A stretch of DNA of 64,000 bases. It comes from Tolypothrix bouteillei VB521301. Its GTDB lineage: Bacteria; Cyanobacteriota; Cyanobacteriia; Cyanobacteriales; Nostocaceae. The notes beneath the pieces are model-generated. The model made no database searches and was not told the DNA's origin. It saw only the letters and a list, made by a program, of their open reading frames with translations. The position numbers and the translations under genes are program-made. Numbering within the stretch: the stretch's first letter is position 1; each line of letters begins with the position of its first letter. The stretch lies in assembly GCF_000760695.4 (NCBI RefSeq), contig NZ_JHEG04000001.1, positions 9,186,935 to 9,250,934 on the forward strand, written 5' to 3'. Positions 19,607 to 29,711 of the stretch are shown in pieces.

Positions 19607-20359
19607 ATGGAAGCGTTAACAGGTGCTTTCTTTACTTTCTTAATATTTCTCACACTATCAGGATGTAAGTTAGATAAGGAATATCAGCGTGGGGTTATCT
19701 TCCGCTTGGGTAGAATTAGTGGTGTGAGAGGTCCGGGACTGTATTGGATTATTCCTATCGTAGACCAAAAGACTCAGATAGATATCCGCACTAAAACAGT
19801 AGATATTGAACCGCAAGAAACTGTAACTGCTGACAGTGTGACGATTAAAGTTAATGCTGTTCTCTACTACCGAATTCTCAACCCCGCTAAAGCCATTAAT
19901 CAAGTTGAAAACTATCAAATGGCTGTCTATCAAACTGCTCTAACCACCTTACGTAATGTTGTAGGGCAAAACATTTTAGATGATGTATTGCAAAATAGAG
20001 ACAAAATCAATACTAGAGTTCAAGAGATTGTAGACGAAATCACAGAACCTTGGGGAATTGTCATTGAAAGAGTAGAAACCAAAGACGTAGAGATTCCCCT
20101 TGCAATGCAAAGAGCAATGGCGAAAGAAGCAGAAGCCATTCGAGAAAAACGCGCTCGTATAATTAAAGCATCAGCAGAACAAGAAGCTTCAATTAAGCTA
20201 TCAGAAGCTTCTGAATTGATTGCAAAAAATCCAGCCGCTTTAGAATTGCGACGGTTACAAATGCTCACAGAAATAGGAGCAGAAAATAACACAACAACTC
20301 TAGTAATGATACCTTCTGATTTAATTGTTTTAGCGCAAAAACTCTCAGAAAAATTATGA
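19607..20359 (+). CDS. Stomatin/slipin-like SPFH (Band 7) protein
   Basis: A 250-residue SPFH protein. An N-terminal hydrophobic anchor (about 3-20, ending LSGCK) precedes the Band 7 domain (about 22-180), which opens DKEYQRGVIFRLGR and contains GPGLYWIIPIVDQ, both hallmark slipin motifs, and VETKDVEIPLAMQRAMAKEAEA at its end. A helical oligomerisation region follows. These proteins assemble membrane microdomains and often partner NfeD-type proteins; no nfeD is next to it here. It starts 38 bp after the kinase-fold gene on the same strand, so the pair may be cotranscribed. Confidence 0.93.
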   Translation: MEALTGAFFTFLIFLTLSGCKLDKEYQRGVIFRLGRISGVRGPGLYWIIPIVDQKTQIDIRTKTVDIEPQETVTADSVTIKVNAVLYYRILNPAKAINQVENYQMAVYQTALTTLRNVVGQNILDDVLQNRDKINTRVQEIVDEITEPWGIVIERVETKDVEIPLAMQRAMAKEAEAIREKRARIIKASAEQEASIKLSEASELIAKNPAALELRRLQMLTEIGAENNTTTLVMIPSDLIVLAQKLSEKL

Positions 20360-20394
20360 ATTATGAATGTACAAATTTTCAATTCATAATTCAT
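20356..20394. terminator. 13-bp inverted repeat between convergent genes
   Basis: ATGAATTATGAAT (20356-20368) pairs with ATTCATAATTCAT (20382-20394). It overlaps the slipin stop codon and lies 26 bp from the end of the FAD oxidoreductase gene, with more ATTCATAATT copies up to 20415. Position suggests a bidirectional transcript end. Confidence 0.5.
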
Positions 20395-20419
20395 ACTTCA
20401 TAATTCATAATTCATCATT

Positions 20420-22447
20420 CTATTTCCAGTCTTCCCAATTTTGGTTGAAAATTGAGGTATCGGGGAAAGCAGTGGGATTACCGTTTTTCTCCAACAACTG
20501 TTTTAGGATCTGGAGTTGAGGTTCTGGTTTGGGTAATTCGTCAACGAGTTGGTAAGGTGCAATACCATTTTTTAGAGCAAAAGCGGCTGTTGTTCCGGCT
20601 GCAGCACCGGCAGACCATTCAAAGGAGTGTACCCTGTAGGCGGCTGCAGCAATATGACTGGTAGCAATGCTTTTACCACCAACTAATAAGTTGTCAATTT
20701 TTTGTGGAATCATTGCTCTTAAAGCAATTTGGAAGGGATAAGCTTGTCCCGCACCACGTCTTTCTCCCGCACGTTCTGTATTACCAGGTGCTTCTGGAGG
20801 ACTTTGTGTCATACAGGGATGGAAGTCAATGGCGTAATGACCGATACCTACAGCATCGGGGAAAATAGTAGAACGAGTCCGTCGGGCTACATTATCAGGT
20901 TTTTGCTGACCGGAAAGCACGGCTGCTGCTTCCAATCCCGCCAATGCAGCTTTTAAACGGCGGTATTCGTCTGCAGGTAGTGTCTTGCGGTAGTATTCGT
21001 CGTCATAGTTGCGGCGGGAAATATCTATTTCCCAAATACTAAAGCCTTGGGGTTGTCCCCAACTGGGGCGTCCAATAATGCGCCTTCCTTCTCTCATATA
21101 AGGATGTTTTGATAAGCCGTGTGCTGTCCCCATTGGAGAATCTAACCCGGATAGATAGCGGTTATTGGGCTGCACCTGCTTGACTCCATCACCTAATTGG
21201 GAATCTGTTGTTCCAGCTACCAGCCAATAATAATAGCCTTGGGCAATTTCTTCACCTTTACGTAACGCCTCTGTCCGCAGTCCACCCATCCAACCACCTG
21301 GTTTCAACTGTCCGGAGGCTTGTAACTGCTGGCGAGTATAAATGAGGTTGTCTGCAGAAGTTCCCGGACGGTAATCGTTACCCCAAGTCCAGTTTTGCAT
21401 GGAAATGTCTTCTGGGGCGGGTCCAGAAAATTTGACTCCTCCAAATTCCATCGGTTCCCCGTCTCTGGGGCTCCAAATACGACGGTAAGTAAATACTAAT
21501 GGAAAGCTTGCCAGTCTTTTTAGTTCATAACTGTAGTAAGGTGCGTACTGTTGGTAGAATGGGGGCATTGTTTGATTTTGCGGTTGCTCGGTAGCCTCCA
21601 TTGCAAAGGTATAGGTGAAGCCTTGGGTGCAGTAGGGGTCATTGGTGGCGCTAGAAGAAGAAGGTTCCAAGTAAGAACGAGCATCAATACCCAATCGGTA
21701 AGGAACATCAGCAAGGGCAATAATTTCCCCTGTTTCTGAAGTGTCTACGACATACCAGTTTGGTGCATTCGTGTTTCCTTTGGCTTTGGTTGGCTTGGGA
21801 ACAAGGCGAATGATGCTTTTTGTAAACCGAGAAGAGTTTTCGTAGGTATAGGCGTCTTCAATAGTTTGAGATAGGGGGAATGTGTTTAGGGGCTGTGCTC
21901 CTTTGGCTGGTTGATGTTGGATAGCGATCGCGGCGTTAATCAGTTTACCATCGCTGCTATATTCCAAATCTTTAACAACCGTGTTGGGCAACCATTGCAG
22001 TTTTCCTCGACCCCTCTTTTCAGCATCCTTGAGCATAGCACTCAAAATTTCATGACCGTCACGAGGTAAATAGCAAGAATCGCTTACCCAGCAATCTCCG
22101 GGATTGAGGTCTCCTTTATAATGACGCTCAATGCGCTGGCGTAATTCCAAGTAACCACGGGAGTAATATTGTTTTGCTCGCTGGGTTGGGCGTTCGTCCA
22201 AAGCCGAAGTTCCTTGAGAAGAAATTTGTCCTCCAAGCCAATCAGTTAGTTCTGTCAGACATACTGTTCTACCTGCAAGTAACCCTTCATACGCGGTAGC
22301 AGTACCAGAAAGCCCACCACCCACAACTAGGATGTCACAATTGACTGTTTTATCTGGGTTTCTTGGTGGTGCGGCGATCGCTGAATGTGGTGCGATAAAA
22401 GATGAGATGAGAGTCAGAGAAATAAGCGATGCGTGTTGGCGCTTCAT
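20420..22447 (-). CDS. Exported FAD-dependent oxidoreductase
   Basis: A 675-residue flavoprotein read from the ATG at 22447; a GTG 29 codons upstream is in frame, but this start places a clean signal peptide (ending near HSAIAA) at the N-terminus. The dinucleotide-binding motif DILVVGGGLSGTATA follows at once, with LTDWLGGQ next, which is the FAD_oxidored (PF12831) pattern. A second FAD contact is seen in NLLVGGKSIATSHIAAAA near the C-terminus. Large exported members of this family are often annotated xanthan lyase-associated or conserved oxidoreductase; the substrate is unknown. Monocistronic, converging on the slipin gene. Confidence 0.87.
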   Translation of the reverse strand: MKRQHASLISLTLISSFIAPHSAIAAPPRNPDKTVNCDILVVGGGLSGTATAYEGLLAGRTVCLTELTDWLGGQISSQGTSALDERPTQRAKQYYSRGYLELRQRIERHYKGDLNPGDCWVSDSCYLPRDGHEILSAMLKDAEKRGRGKLQWLPNTVVKDLEYSSDGKLINAAIAIQHQPAKGAQPLNTFPLSQTIEDAYTYENSSRFTKSIIRLVPKPTKAKGNTNAPNWYVVDTSETGEIIALADVPYRLGIDARSYLEPSSSSATNDPYCTQGFTYTFAMEATEQPQNQTMPPFYQQYAPYYSYELKRLASFPLVFTYRRIWSPRDGEPMEFGGVKFSGPAPEDISMQNWTWGNDYRPGTSADNLIYTRQQLQASGQLKPGGWMGGLRTEALRKGEEIAQGYYYWLVAGTTDSQLGDGVKQVQPNNRYLSGLDSPMGTAHGLSKHPYMREGRRIIGRPSWGQPQGFSIWEIDISRRNYDDEYYRKTLPADEYRRLKAALAGLEAAAVLSGQQKPDNVARRTRSTIFPDAVGIGHYAIDFHPCMTQSPPEAPGNTERAGERRGAGQAYPFQIALRAMIPQKIDNLLVGGKSIATSHIAAAAYRVHSFEWSAGAAAGTTAAFALKNGIAPYQLVDELPKPEPQLQILKQLLEKNGNPTAFPDTSIFNQNWEDWK

Positions 22448-22604
22448 GTTCAGTAAAATTCCGTTCAACTCCATTAACAACTTTGAAAGCATTTTTTTAA
22501 GCAGCTTGGCAACTCTTTGTACACAACTAGACAAACAAAACCTGCTTGGGGCTGCAAAAAAATCCCGAGCAACTTTTACAAATACTGTTGGCGAATGGTG
22601 AGTC

Positions 22605-22740
22605 TAACACCTCACCTCGTTCCCAGGCGGAGCCTGGGAATGCCTTCATGGAGGCTCCGCCTCCTGTGTCGATCTGCTAAGCGAGGCAGCAAGCAGTCCA
22701 CCCGTCTGCATTCCCAGCCAGAGGTTGGAAACGAGCGAGG
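22605..22740. repeat. Palindromic cyanobacterial intergenic repeat
   Basis: TTCCCAGGC..GCCTGGGAA and GGAGGCTCCGCCTCC form nested hairpins, and the element is bounded by CTCGTTCCCAG and a matching GGAAACGAG. It is the type of mobile-looking palindromic repeat scattered through Nostocales genomes. Frames of 100-150 codons across it on both strands are by-products of the repeat. The whole gap 22448-23022 holds no other supported feature. Confidence 0.65.
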
Positions 22741-23022
22741 AAAAATCGAACCAGTAGTTGAGACAGTATTGCCAATGTTAGGTACTATATCAGTAGTCGA
22801 AGACGCTATAACGCCAAAAATGTTCTTGGTTTCTCTTGTAGCGATTGAAATCGCGACTATACAAACGCTCGTCCTTCTTGTGCAGGCTGACGTGACAAAG
22901 GGTGAGAAGCAGTATAGAACTGACAACGAGCCAATTTATGATGACAATTCACAAATGAGTGATTTATCCTGGAATTGATTCGCCTATTGTTAGTCAATAA
23001 GAATACAAACCAGTATAAAGGT

Positions 23023-23910
23023 ATGAACTTCCTTATCCTCAAAATTCTTATTTTGCTAGTTTTCATCTTTATAACTTGTTTTGGATGGCAATCTCCTGTA
23101 TTTGCCTATAAAGAAGAAGATTTGACTAAGCTTGTAGATACCAAGCAATGCGTTCAATGCGACCTTTCTAATTTAAAAAAGTTAAGTTACAAAAAAATTG
23201 ACTTAAATAAGGCGAATCTTCAAAAAGCCAATGGGATAATGACGGATTTTAGTGGTCTTTCCCTTAATGAAGTTAATTTAAGTAATGCTAACCTGATTGA
23301 TGCAAATCTTTCACAAATTACTGCTGTTCGTATCAATCTTAAAGAAGCTCAATTAAACAGAGCAAATTTAAGTAAGGCTAACCTCAATGAAGGAAATCTT
23401 AATAATGCTACTTTATCTGATGCCAATCTTCAAGAAGCTGACTTCGATCGGGCTAACTTAAATAATGCCGATTTATCTCGTGCTAATTTAGGTAATTCTG
23501 ACCTCTATCGGGCTAATCTAAAAAATGCAAATTTGAATGGAGCGAGTTTTAAACGAGCATATTTAAGAGGAGCTAATATGCGATATGCAAATTTGGTAAA
23601 AGCTGATTTGAGTCATGCTAATCTTAATAGTGAAAATGAAAAAGAAAAAACAGATTTACGAAATGCTAATCTTAAAGGAGCTAATTTAATAGAAGCTAAT
23701 TTAGCAGGTGTAGATTTGCGGAAATCTACTCTGGTAAATGCTAATTTGACTAATGCAAATTTAAAATTCACTCAGTTGAATGGCTCCGATCTAGATAGAG
23801 CTAATTTGAGTCTTAAGAAAGACGCAATTGTAAAAATTAACAATCAATATGTTAACACAATACAGAAAATTTTTGCTCTACTCCCAGCTATAATTAGCAA
23901 GTTTTCCTAG
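23023..23910 (+). CDS. Secreted pentapeptide-repeat protein
   Basis: A 295-residue protein from the ATG at 23023, which begins a clear signal peptide (MNFLILKILILLVFIF, cleavage near PVFA). A short region with two cysteines (QCVQCDLSNLKK) is followed by about 190 residues of A(N/D)Lxx pentapeptides that should fold as a right-handed quadrilateral beta helix. The CVQCDLSNL opening is common in exported cyanobacterial members. Role unknown; lumenal or periplasmic scaffolding is typical speculation. Its last 33 bp overlap convergently with the end of the next gene. Confidence 0.9.
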   Translation: MNFLILKILILLVFIFITCFGWQSPVFAYKEEDLTKLVDTKQCVQCDLSNLKKLSYKKIDLNKANLQKANGIMTDFSGLSLNEVNLSNANLIDANLSQITAVRINLKEAQLNRANLSKANLNEGNLNNATLSDANLQEADFDRANLNNADLSRANLGNSDLYRANLKNANLNGASFKRAYLRGANMRYANLVKADLSHANLNSENEKEKTDLRNANLKGANLIEANLAGVDLRKSTLVNANLTNANLKFTQLNGSDLDRANLSLKKDAIVKINNQYVNTIQKIFALLPAIISKFS

Positions 23911-24399
23911 AAATAAAATGGCTCCCATAGAGTTAAGAGCAAAGGTCATACTATCATTGAGTGATTCGCTGAAACGGAACCTACACTTTTTTTGAGGTAG
24001 TAGTGTTTGATTTGGGATAGTGGTACAGTCTTGAGAATATGACAAAGTTTTTGCAGATTTATCCTTCAGTATCAAACTTTTTTCCTCCATGCTGGTGGTG
24101 TTATTTTCCTCAAGCTTAACTTGGGAGATTGTAGAAAAAAGTTTGTTTTCTTCTTGAAGCTGTTCTACAATCTGACTGAGGAATGTTTGAGAGTCTTCAA
24201 TTTTAGCTAAATTCATCCCGCTAACTACAACCTGGTACTCAGATTTTTCATTCAAATTAAGATTTTCTTCTATTTCCTGGGCTTGGCTTGGAGGAATTCC
24301 CATAACTTCTAACTCAATCTCAATAGGCAATTTTAACATCATAGAGATATTAATTTTGCTTTTATTTGAAGGGCTGATTGGAGCAGGTGATGTAGACAT
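23878..24399 (-). CDS. Hypothetical protein linked to the microprotein cluster
   Basis: A 173-residue protein read from the ATG at 24399, with GAGGGA upstream (an in-frame ATG at 24411 is also possible). Residues 16-36 (KINISMMLKLPIEIELEV) resemble the KLNIPIHIEPTVEI segment of the three small proteins encoded upstream on the same strand, so it could be a partner or derived relative. The rest is polar and rich in Glu, Ser and Asn, with a short hydrophobic end. No known domain recognised. Its 3' end overlaps that of the pentapeptide gene by 33 bp. Confidence 0.65.
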   Translation of the reverse strand: MSTSPAPISPSNKSKINISMMLKLPIEIELEVMGIPPSQAQEIEENLNLNEKSEYQVVVSGMNLAKIEDSQTFLSQIVEQLQEENKLFSTISQVKLEENNTTSMEEKSLILKDKSAKTLSYSQDCTTIPNQTLLPQKKCRFRFSESLNDSMTFALNSMGAILFLGKLANYSWE

Positions 24400-24643
24400 G
24401 GTATCCCTCAACTATAGAGTTATGATTTTTATAATTTAGAGAAGAAAGAAGGCAGTATCAAAACAAGCTACCTCCTTTCAAATGCGATCGCGCAGGTTAT
24501 ACCATTTCTCTAAAATCAGGCGACAGATTGAAAAAGGTTGTTAGCATTTTTCTCAATTGGGATACTCCCTACAAAAAAGCTTGAGTTGGGATGAACCCGC
24601 TACAATCGACAAAGTGCAGCCTTAATTTAGAGAAGTAGTACAA

Positions 24644-24859
24644 TTAATGTTTGTCATAGCCGTTTTGATAACAAACTGGGGGTAGTGCTTTCACTTCTGG
24701 ACTCAGATTAATATCTGGTTCGAGATAAACAGCAACTTTCTCACGCACCGCATTAGGTGATTTAATTTCCACTGTTGGTTCGATGTGAATGGGAATATTT
24801 AATTTGATAGGTACGGTAAACTCGCAAGCTTTATAACAATCAGCTTTGTACTCAGACAT
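24644..24859 (-). CDS. Tandem microprotein, copy 3 (71 residues)
   Basis: Third of three consecutive paralogues. It begins MSEYKADCYKACEF, then the alternating hydrophobic/polar segment TVPIKLNIPIHIEPTVEI, a charged turn (SPNAVREK), another strand-like segment VAVYLEPDINLSPEV and ends PPVCYQNGYDKH. Three cysteines are conserved with copy 2. An AAAGGAG ribosome-binding site precedes the ATG. No signal peptide and no double-glycine leader is seen. The near-identical DNA with the next copy shows a recent duplication. Function unknown. Confidence 0.72.
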   Translation of the reverse strand: MSEYKADCYKACEFTVPIKLNIPIHIEPTVEIKSPNAVREKVAVYLEPDINLSPEVKALPPVCYQNGYDKH

Positions 24860-24949
24860 TGGTTTAACTCCTTTGGTTAGATAGAGATTGGTGTGAATGA
24901 GAGATAATCGTTATGTGGGTTGTGCAGTTTGTTCGGCTAACAACTTAGG

Positions 24950-25159
24950 TTAGTTACAGCCATTTTCATAGCAAACAGGAGGCAGTGCCTTGACTTCCGG
25001 GCTAAGTTTGATATCTGGTTCGAGATAAACAGCAACTTTTTCACGCACCGCATTAGGTGATTTAATTTCCACTGTTGGTTCGATGTGAATGGGAATATTC
25101 AATTTGATAGGTACGGTAAATTCGCAAGCTTTATAACAATCAGCATTGTATTCAGACAT
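24950..25159 (-). CDS. Tandem microprotein, copy 2 (69 residues)
   Basis: Second paralogue, almost identical to copy 3 in the core (differences are confined to a few positions and the C-terminal NGCN). An AAAGGAA ribosome-binding site lies upstream of the ATG. Intergenic sequences between the copies (TGCAGTTTGTTCGGC) are also duplicated, so the repeat unit is about 306 bp and includes the leader. The predicted fold is a small beta-rich domain. Function unknown. Confidence 0.72.
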   Translation of the reverse strand: MSEYNADCYKACEFTVPIKLNIPIHIEPTVEIKSPNAVREKVAVYLEPDIKLSPEVKALPPVCYENGCN

Positions 25160-25219
25160 GAGTTTAATTCCTTTGGTTCGTTCAAGAATGGTATGAGTGA
25201 GAGATGATAGTTATGTTAG

Positions 25220-25465
25220 TTATGCAGTTTGTTCGGCAGGCAACTGGTATTTCTCATAGCCATTCTGGGGATGACATACGGGTTGTACTGCTTTAACTTC
25301 TGGCTTGAGATAAATATCTGGCTCAACATGGATATTCAGTTTTTCTCGTACATCATTAGGTGTTTTGATTGCCACTGTTGGTTCGATATGTATGGGAATA
25401 TTCAACTTGATAGGTACAGTAAATTCGCAACAGTTGTGATATGATTCAACGTTGTAAGCAGACAT
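25220..25465 (-). CDS. Tandem microprotein, copy 1 (81 residues)
   Basis: First and most diverged paralogue. It keeps CEFTVPIKLNIPIHIEPTV but has different flanks (NVESYHNC, KTPNDVREKLNIHVEPDIYLKPEVKA) and a longer C-terminus with NGYEKYQLPAEQTA. It is the likely founder of the array, being nearest the shared promoter region (25466-25873), from which pflB is transcribed in the opposite direction. No recognised domain. Confidence 0.72.
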   Translation of the reverse strand: MSAYNVESYHNCCEFTVPIKLNIPIHIEPTVAIKTPNDVREKLNIHVEPDIYLKPEVKAVQPVCHPQNGYEKYQLPAEQTA

Positions 25466-25873
25466 GGTTTTATCCCGATTAAATGAATGATTTTGATTGA
25501 GAGATAAGTAATGCTTGGATAGCTTACTTTCAAGTAATTTTTAGGAAAAGTCAAATCAAATTACGCTTTTATAATTGAATCAATTTGATTTTCTTCCCTT
25601 ACACCTTTTAATAAATACAAGCAAAATTGACTTATGCACTTTTTGAAGCTTTAGCGAGTACAGCCCAAGTCAAAACCGAATGAAGCGATTTTGCATCCCG
25701 TGAGACAAGCTGTGAGGTATGTCGGACTGATACAGTAAGTTGTGCTTGGTGTTTGGGGTCGATCTTCACAAGTTCCTCAAAATATCTTTTTATAACTGAA
25801 CTTGGAAAAGTTAAGGAGAGTGGAGTGTAAAGTGAGGAGCACCATCTCTCCTATCCCTCGGGAGGCATAAGAT
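25466..25873. promoter_or_regulatory. Divergent promoter region of microproteins and pflB
   Basis: A 408-bp AT-rich gap between the minus-strand microprotein cluster and plus-strand pflB. GGGAGG at 25860-25865 is the pflB ribosome-binding site. I looked for NtcA-like GTA-N8-TAC and FNR-like palindromes and found no convincing match, so regulation cannot be stated. Confidence 0.45.
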
Positions 25874-28102
25874 ATGTTTGAGCAGTGGCAAGGTTTCGCA
25901 CCGGGCTTATGGATGAAGGAAATCAATGTCCGTGACTTCATCCAAAAAAACTACACTCCTTATAATGGTGATGGTTCCTTTCTGACACAAGCAACCGAAC
26001 AAACTCAGAAGCTTTGGAACCAAGTCGTACAATTCATGAAGGAAGAACGGGAGAAAGGAATTCTGGATGCAGATACCGAAGTGGTTTCTACTATTAATTC
26101 CCACGCTCCCGGCTATATCGATCGCGAATTAGAACAAATTGTTGGTTTGCAAACCGAGAAACCTCTCAAGAGAGCTATTATGCCTTTTGGTGGGATTCGA
26201 CTGGTGAAAAACTCTCTGGAAGCTTACGGTTACAAGCTCGCTCCAAAAACTGAGGAAATTTTTACTAAGTATCGCAAAACTCATAATGATGGAGTTTTTA
26301 GTGCCTATACTCGCGAAATGCGATTGGCGCGACACTCTGGAATTATTACTGGTTTACCCGATGCATACGGTCGTGGCAGAATTATTGGTGATTATCGTCG
26401 TGTTGCTCTCTACGGAGTTGACCGTTTGATTGATGATAAGAAGCAACAACTCGAATCCCTGGAGGTTGATGCGATAGACGAGCCAGTCATCCAATTGCGG
26501 GAAGAGATTTCCGAACAAATTAGCGCCTTGTTTGAACTCAAAGAAATGGCTGTGAGTTACGGCTTCGATATTAGCCGTCCTGCTAGTGATGCTAAGGAAG
26601 CCGTGCAGTGGCTTTACCTGGGTTACTTGGCTGCAGTTAAAGAACAGAATGGTGCTGCTATGTCTTTGGGGCGAGTTTCTACCTTCTTAGATATTTACTT
26701 TGAGCGCGATTTAAAGAAGGGGATTTTCACAGAAACCCAATTGCAAGAATTTATTGACCATTTTGTCATGAAATTGCGAATGGTTCGTTTTTTACGGACA
26801 CCAGATTATAACGAACTTTTTTCCGGAGATCCAACTTGGGTGACAGAATGCGTTGGTGGTATGGGTGAAGATGGCAGATCTTTGGTCACTAAAAATAGTT
26901 TCCGCATCCTGAATACTCTCTATAATTTGGGACCAGCACCTGAACCTAATTTGACCGTTCTTTGGTCGGAACGTTTGCCTCAAGAGTTTAAATGTTTTTG
27001 TGCAAAAGTTTCTAAAGATACAAGCTCTATTCAGTATGAAAATGATGATTTGATGCGTCCTTACTGGGGCGATGATTATGCGATCGCTTGCTGTGTTTCT
27101 GCAATGCGAATTGGCAAGCAGATGCAGTTCTTTGGCGCACGCGTGAATCTCGCCAAGTGTTTGCTGTATGCAATTAATGGTGGAAAAGATGAAAAATCTG
27201 GCGAACAAATTGGACCTGCTTATGCGCCTGTGACTTCTGAATATTTGGATTACGAAGAAACGCTCAGCAAGTTTGAACGGATGATGAGTTGGTTGGCTAA
27301 GACTTATGTTAATACTTTGAATGTCATCCATTACATGCACGATAAATATTCTTACGAGCGATTGGAAATGGCACTGCATGACCGGGATATCCTTCGTACC
27401 ATGGCGTGTGGGATTGCAGGATTATCTGTGGTTGCCGATTCACTTTCTGCTATGAAATACGCTAAAGTAAAAATATTGAGAAATGAAGCTAATTTAGCAG
27501 TAAATTATCAAATAGAGGGAGATTTCCCTAAATATGGGAACAATGATGACCGTGTAGATACTATTGCGGCTCACTTGGTTACCAAGTTTATGAATGAAGT
27601 CCGCAAGAACAAGACCTACCGGAATGCTGTTCCCACCCAGTCTGTGCTGACTATTACCTCTAATGTGGTTTATGGCAAGAAGACAGGCAATACCCCAGAC
27701 GGAAGAAAAGCCGGAGAACCTTTTGCTCCAGGAGCTAACCCCATGCACGGACGCGATACCAAGGGTGCGATCGCATCTTTGGCATCCGTTGCCAAACTCC
27801 CTTACCAACACAGTCAAGATGGAATTTCCAACACCTTCTCGATTGTACCGTCTGCGTTGGGCAAAACAGAAGATATCCAGATCCATAACTTAGTGGGAAT
27901 GCTAGATGGTTACTTCCATGATGGCGGTCACCACATCAACGTTAACGTTTTGAATCGAGATATGCTGTTGGATGCTATGGAGCACCCCGAACTCTATCCA
28001 CAATTAACAATTCGCGTGTCCGGGTATGCTGTCAATTTTATCAAACTGACGCGAGAACAGCAGCTTGATGTAATTAAACGTACATTCCACGAACGGATGT
28101 AA
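25874..28102 (+). CDS. pflB: Pyruvate formate-lyase (glycyl radical enzyme)
   Basis: A 742-residue formate C-acetyltransferase that cleaves pyruvate with CoA to acetyl-CoA and formate during dark anaerobic fermentation. Both catalytic cysteines are present as Cys406-Cys407 in [14 protein letters not shown], and the glycyl-radical loop is RVSGYAVNF with Gly717, 25 residues from the C-terminus as in E. coli PflB. Substrate-site blocks such as [27 protein letters not shown] and [17 protein letters not shown] match PflB rather than glycerol dehydratase or choline lyase. The activase gene lies 2.6 kb downstream in the same direction. The enzyme is uncommon in cyanobacteria and oxygen-sensitive. 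Confidence 0.97.
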   Translation: MFEQWQGFAPGLWMKEINVRDFIQKNYTPYNGDGSFLTQATEQTQKLWNQVVQFMKEEREKGILDADTEVVSTINSHAPGYIDRELEQIVGLQTEKPLKRAIMPFGGIRLVKNSLEAYGYKLAPKTEEIFTKYRKTHNDGVFSAYTREMRLARHSGIITGLPDAYGRGRIIGDYRRVALYGVDRLIDDKKQQLESLEVDAIDEPVIQLREEISEQISALFELKEMAVSYGFDISRPASDAKEAVQWLYLGYLAAVKEQNGAAMSLGRVSTFLDIYFERDLKKGIFTETQLQEFIDHFVMKLRMVRFLRTPDYNELFSGDPTWVTECVGGMGEDGRSLVTKNSFRILNTLYNLGPAPEPNLTVLWSERLPQEFKCFCAKVSKDTSSIQYENDDLMRPYWGDDYAIACCVSAMRIGKQMQFFGARVNLAKCLLYAINGGKDEKSGEQIGPAYAPVTSEYLDYEETLSKFERMMSWLAKTYVNTLNVIHYMHDKYSYERLEMALHDRDILRTMACGIAGLSVVADSLSAMKYAKVKILRNEANLAVNYQIEGDFPKYGNNDDRVDTIAAHLVTKFMNEVRKNKTYRNAVPTQSVLTITSNVVYGKKTGNTPDGRKAGEPFAPGANPMHGRDTKGAIASLASVAKLPYQHSQDGISNTFSIVPSALGKTEDIQIHNLVGMLDGYFHDGGHHINVNVLNRDMLLDAMEHPELYPQLTIRVSGYAVNFIKLTREQQLDVIKRTFHERM

Positions 28103-28153
28103 TCGTTGTAGTAACTTGGATTACCTTTGAGAAATTCATAAATCCTACTCAGT

Positions 28154-28188
28154 TTGTCATTGTGCTTTAACGCTTAGCACAACGACAA
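28154..28188. terminator. Hairpin downstream of pflB
   Basis: TTGTC-A-TTGTGCT (28154-28166) pairs with AGCACAA-C-GACAA (28176-28188) with one internal mismatch and a 9-nt loop, 52 bp after the pflB stop. No strong T-run follows, so it may protect the 3' end or attenuate rather than fully terminate. Confidence 0.5.
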
Positions 28189-28401
28189 ACCGAGGGACTT
28201 CCAAATAAAAAATCTCCCAAAATTTCCTTCCTGTGATGCCCAAAGCAGCTCTATGGAGATCGTTGCGTAGGCTTCAAAACCCCTATCGTAACAAAGAAAA
28301 AATCATACTATATATAGTTTTTAGCGTGTATTATATACTTAACAATAATGAGTATTTGTTAAAATGCTTTAAAATTTATAAATATTTATTAAGCAAAAAT
28401 C

Positions 28402-29454
28402 ATGTCAGAGATAATATCGTCTGAACCTTTAAGCCCTTGGAACGTTTCAGAGATTAACTTTCCCAAACGCGGTAGTCCCTCCGAGCAGCTGGATTTTCTG
28501 ATCAACTATGCCGTTCTAGCTCCATCACAATACAACGCTCAACCTTGGTTGTTTAAGATTGCCCATGAAACCATTGAGTTATATGCTGACAGAACCCGTG
28601 CTTTGCCCGTGATTGACCCCCAAGATCGGGAATTAATTATGAGTTGTGGTGCAGCGTTGTATAACTTAAGGTTAGCCATCAGACACTTTGGTTACATTGA
28701 TGTCGTCAAAACATTTCCCAATCCAGACGATCCAGATCTATTAGCTCATGTCTGGTTGGGAAGTCAAAGAAAGCAAACAGAAGAAGAATTTTTGCTATTT
28801 GCCACCATTAAGCAACGGCATACAAACCGATTGGCTTTTCAAAATAAACCCATCCCGGAGACTCTCCTCGCTATTATGGAGAAGTCAGTACTTGAAGAAG
28901 GTGCATGGCTTCATTTTATTCAAGAGCCAGACCTTCGTAATGGGGTAGCAGATCTCGTTACAGAAGGCGATCGCATTCAGCTAGCAAATCCGCATTTTCG
29001 TCGGGAGCTTGCAGCATGGCTGCATTCAAGCCGCAATGCTACTCATGATGGTATGCCCGCTTACGCTCAAAGCATTGGGGAACTGCTAGATTTTACTACT
29101 CCTATGATAGCCCATAGCAACCGTACCTTTGATACTGGTAGGGGACAAGCCGCCAAAGAACGTGAATTAGCTCTGGGGTCGCCAGTATTTGCGGTATTGG
29201 GTACAGAAGAAGAAACCATTGTCAGCTGGCTGAATGCGGGACAGGCATTACAAAGACTGTTACTGCTCGGACAAGCAGTCGGTGTTTCCGCATCCTTCTT
29301 AAACCAGCCCATACAAGTTCCCGAACTGCGTCCGCAACTGAGAAGTCTTCTGAATACTTCAGGTTATCCCCAAATATTGCTGCGTTTTGGTTATGGGACT
29401 GAAGTCAAACCAACGCCCCGAAGGATAGTCAGTGAAGTGCTTCGCCATGAATAG
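28402..29454 (+). CDS. Acg-type nitroreductase-fold flavoprotein
   Basis: A 350-residue protein of the Acg/nitroreductase-like family, in which two half-domains form one FMN-binding lobe. It begins with a loop and EQLDFLINYAVLAPSQYNAQPW, the conserved block of this family, and continues ELYADRTRALPVIDPQDRELIMSCGAALYNLRLA; a second conserved region TIKQRHTNRLAF gives the basic RHTNR motif. The C-terminal half ends with VSASFLNQPIQVPELRPQLR. Acg proteins are induced by hypoxia in mycobacteria and may sequester flavin, which fits its place between pflB and pflA. Activity is not shown. Confidence 0.88.
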   Translation: MSEIISSEPLSPWNVSEINFPKRGSPSEQLDFLINYAVLAPSQYNAQPWLFKIAHETIELYADRTRALPVIDPQDRELIMSCGAALYNLRLAIRHFGYIDVVKTFPNPDDPDLLAHVWLGSQRKQTEEEFLLFATIKQRHTNRLAFQNKPIPETLLAIMEKSVLEEGAWLHFIQEPDLRNGVADLVTEGDRIQLANPHFRRELAAWLHSSRNATHDGMPAYAQSIGELLDFTTPMIAHSNRTFDTGRGQAAKERELALGSPVFAVLGTEEETIVSWLNAGQALQRLLLLGQAVGVSASFLNQPIQVPELRPQLRSLLNTSGYPQILLRFGYGTEVKPTPRRIVSEVLRHE

Positions 29455-29711
29455 TTTAAACACCTTGAACAACCCCATCTCTAAAATCGGGTTTTTCCAT
29501 CAGTTAAATGTTAAGTTATATTTTGCTAACAGTATCAGATCCTTGTACGAGCGTGTGTTTTTGCCCTAAGAAGCTTTGTTATGTTTGCCTTTTAAGTATG
29601 CTTTAAACTTAAAGATACGTATTTAAAAAATAAATTACGGTTGAGAATTTAATAAAATTACGGATTAACAGACAGCACAATTGCACAATCTGTTTATATA
29701 GGAAGAATACC

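Noticed and set aside
22517..22978. Frames of 100-150 codons on both strands near 22.6-22.9 kb
   Set aside because: They run through palindromic intergenic repeats and lack start signals; the pentapeptide gene starts at 23023.
28233..28424. 63-codon frame between pflB and the Acg-like gene
   Set aside because: It starts in repeat-like GATGCCCAAAGCAGCT sequence, has no ribosome-binding site and overlaps the real ATG at 28402.
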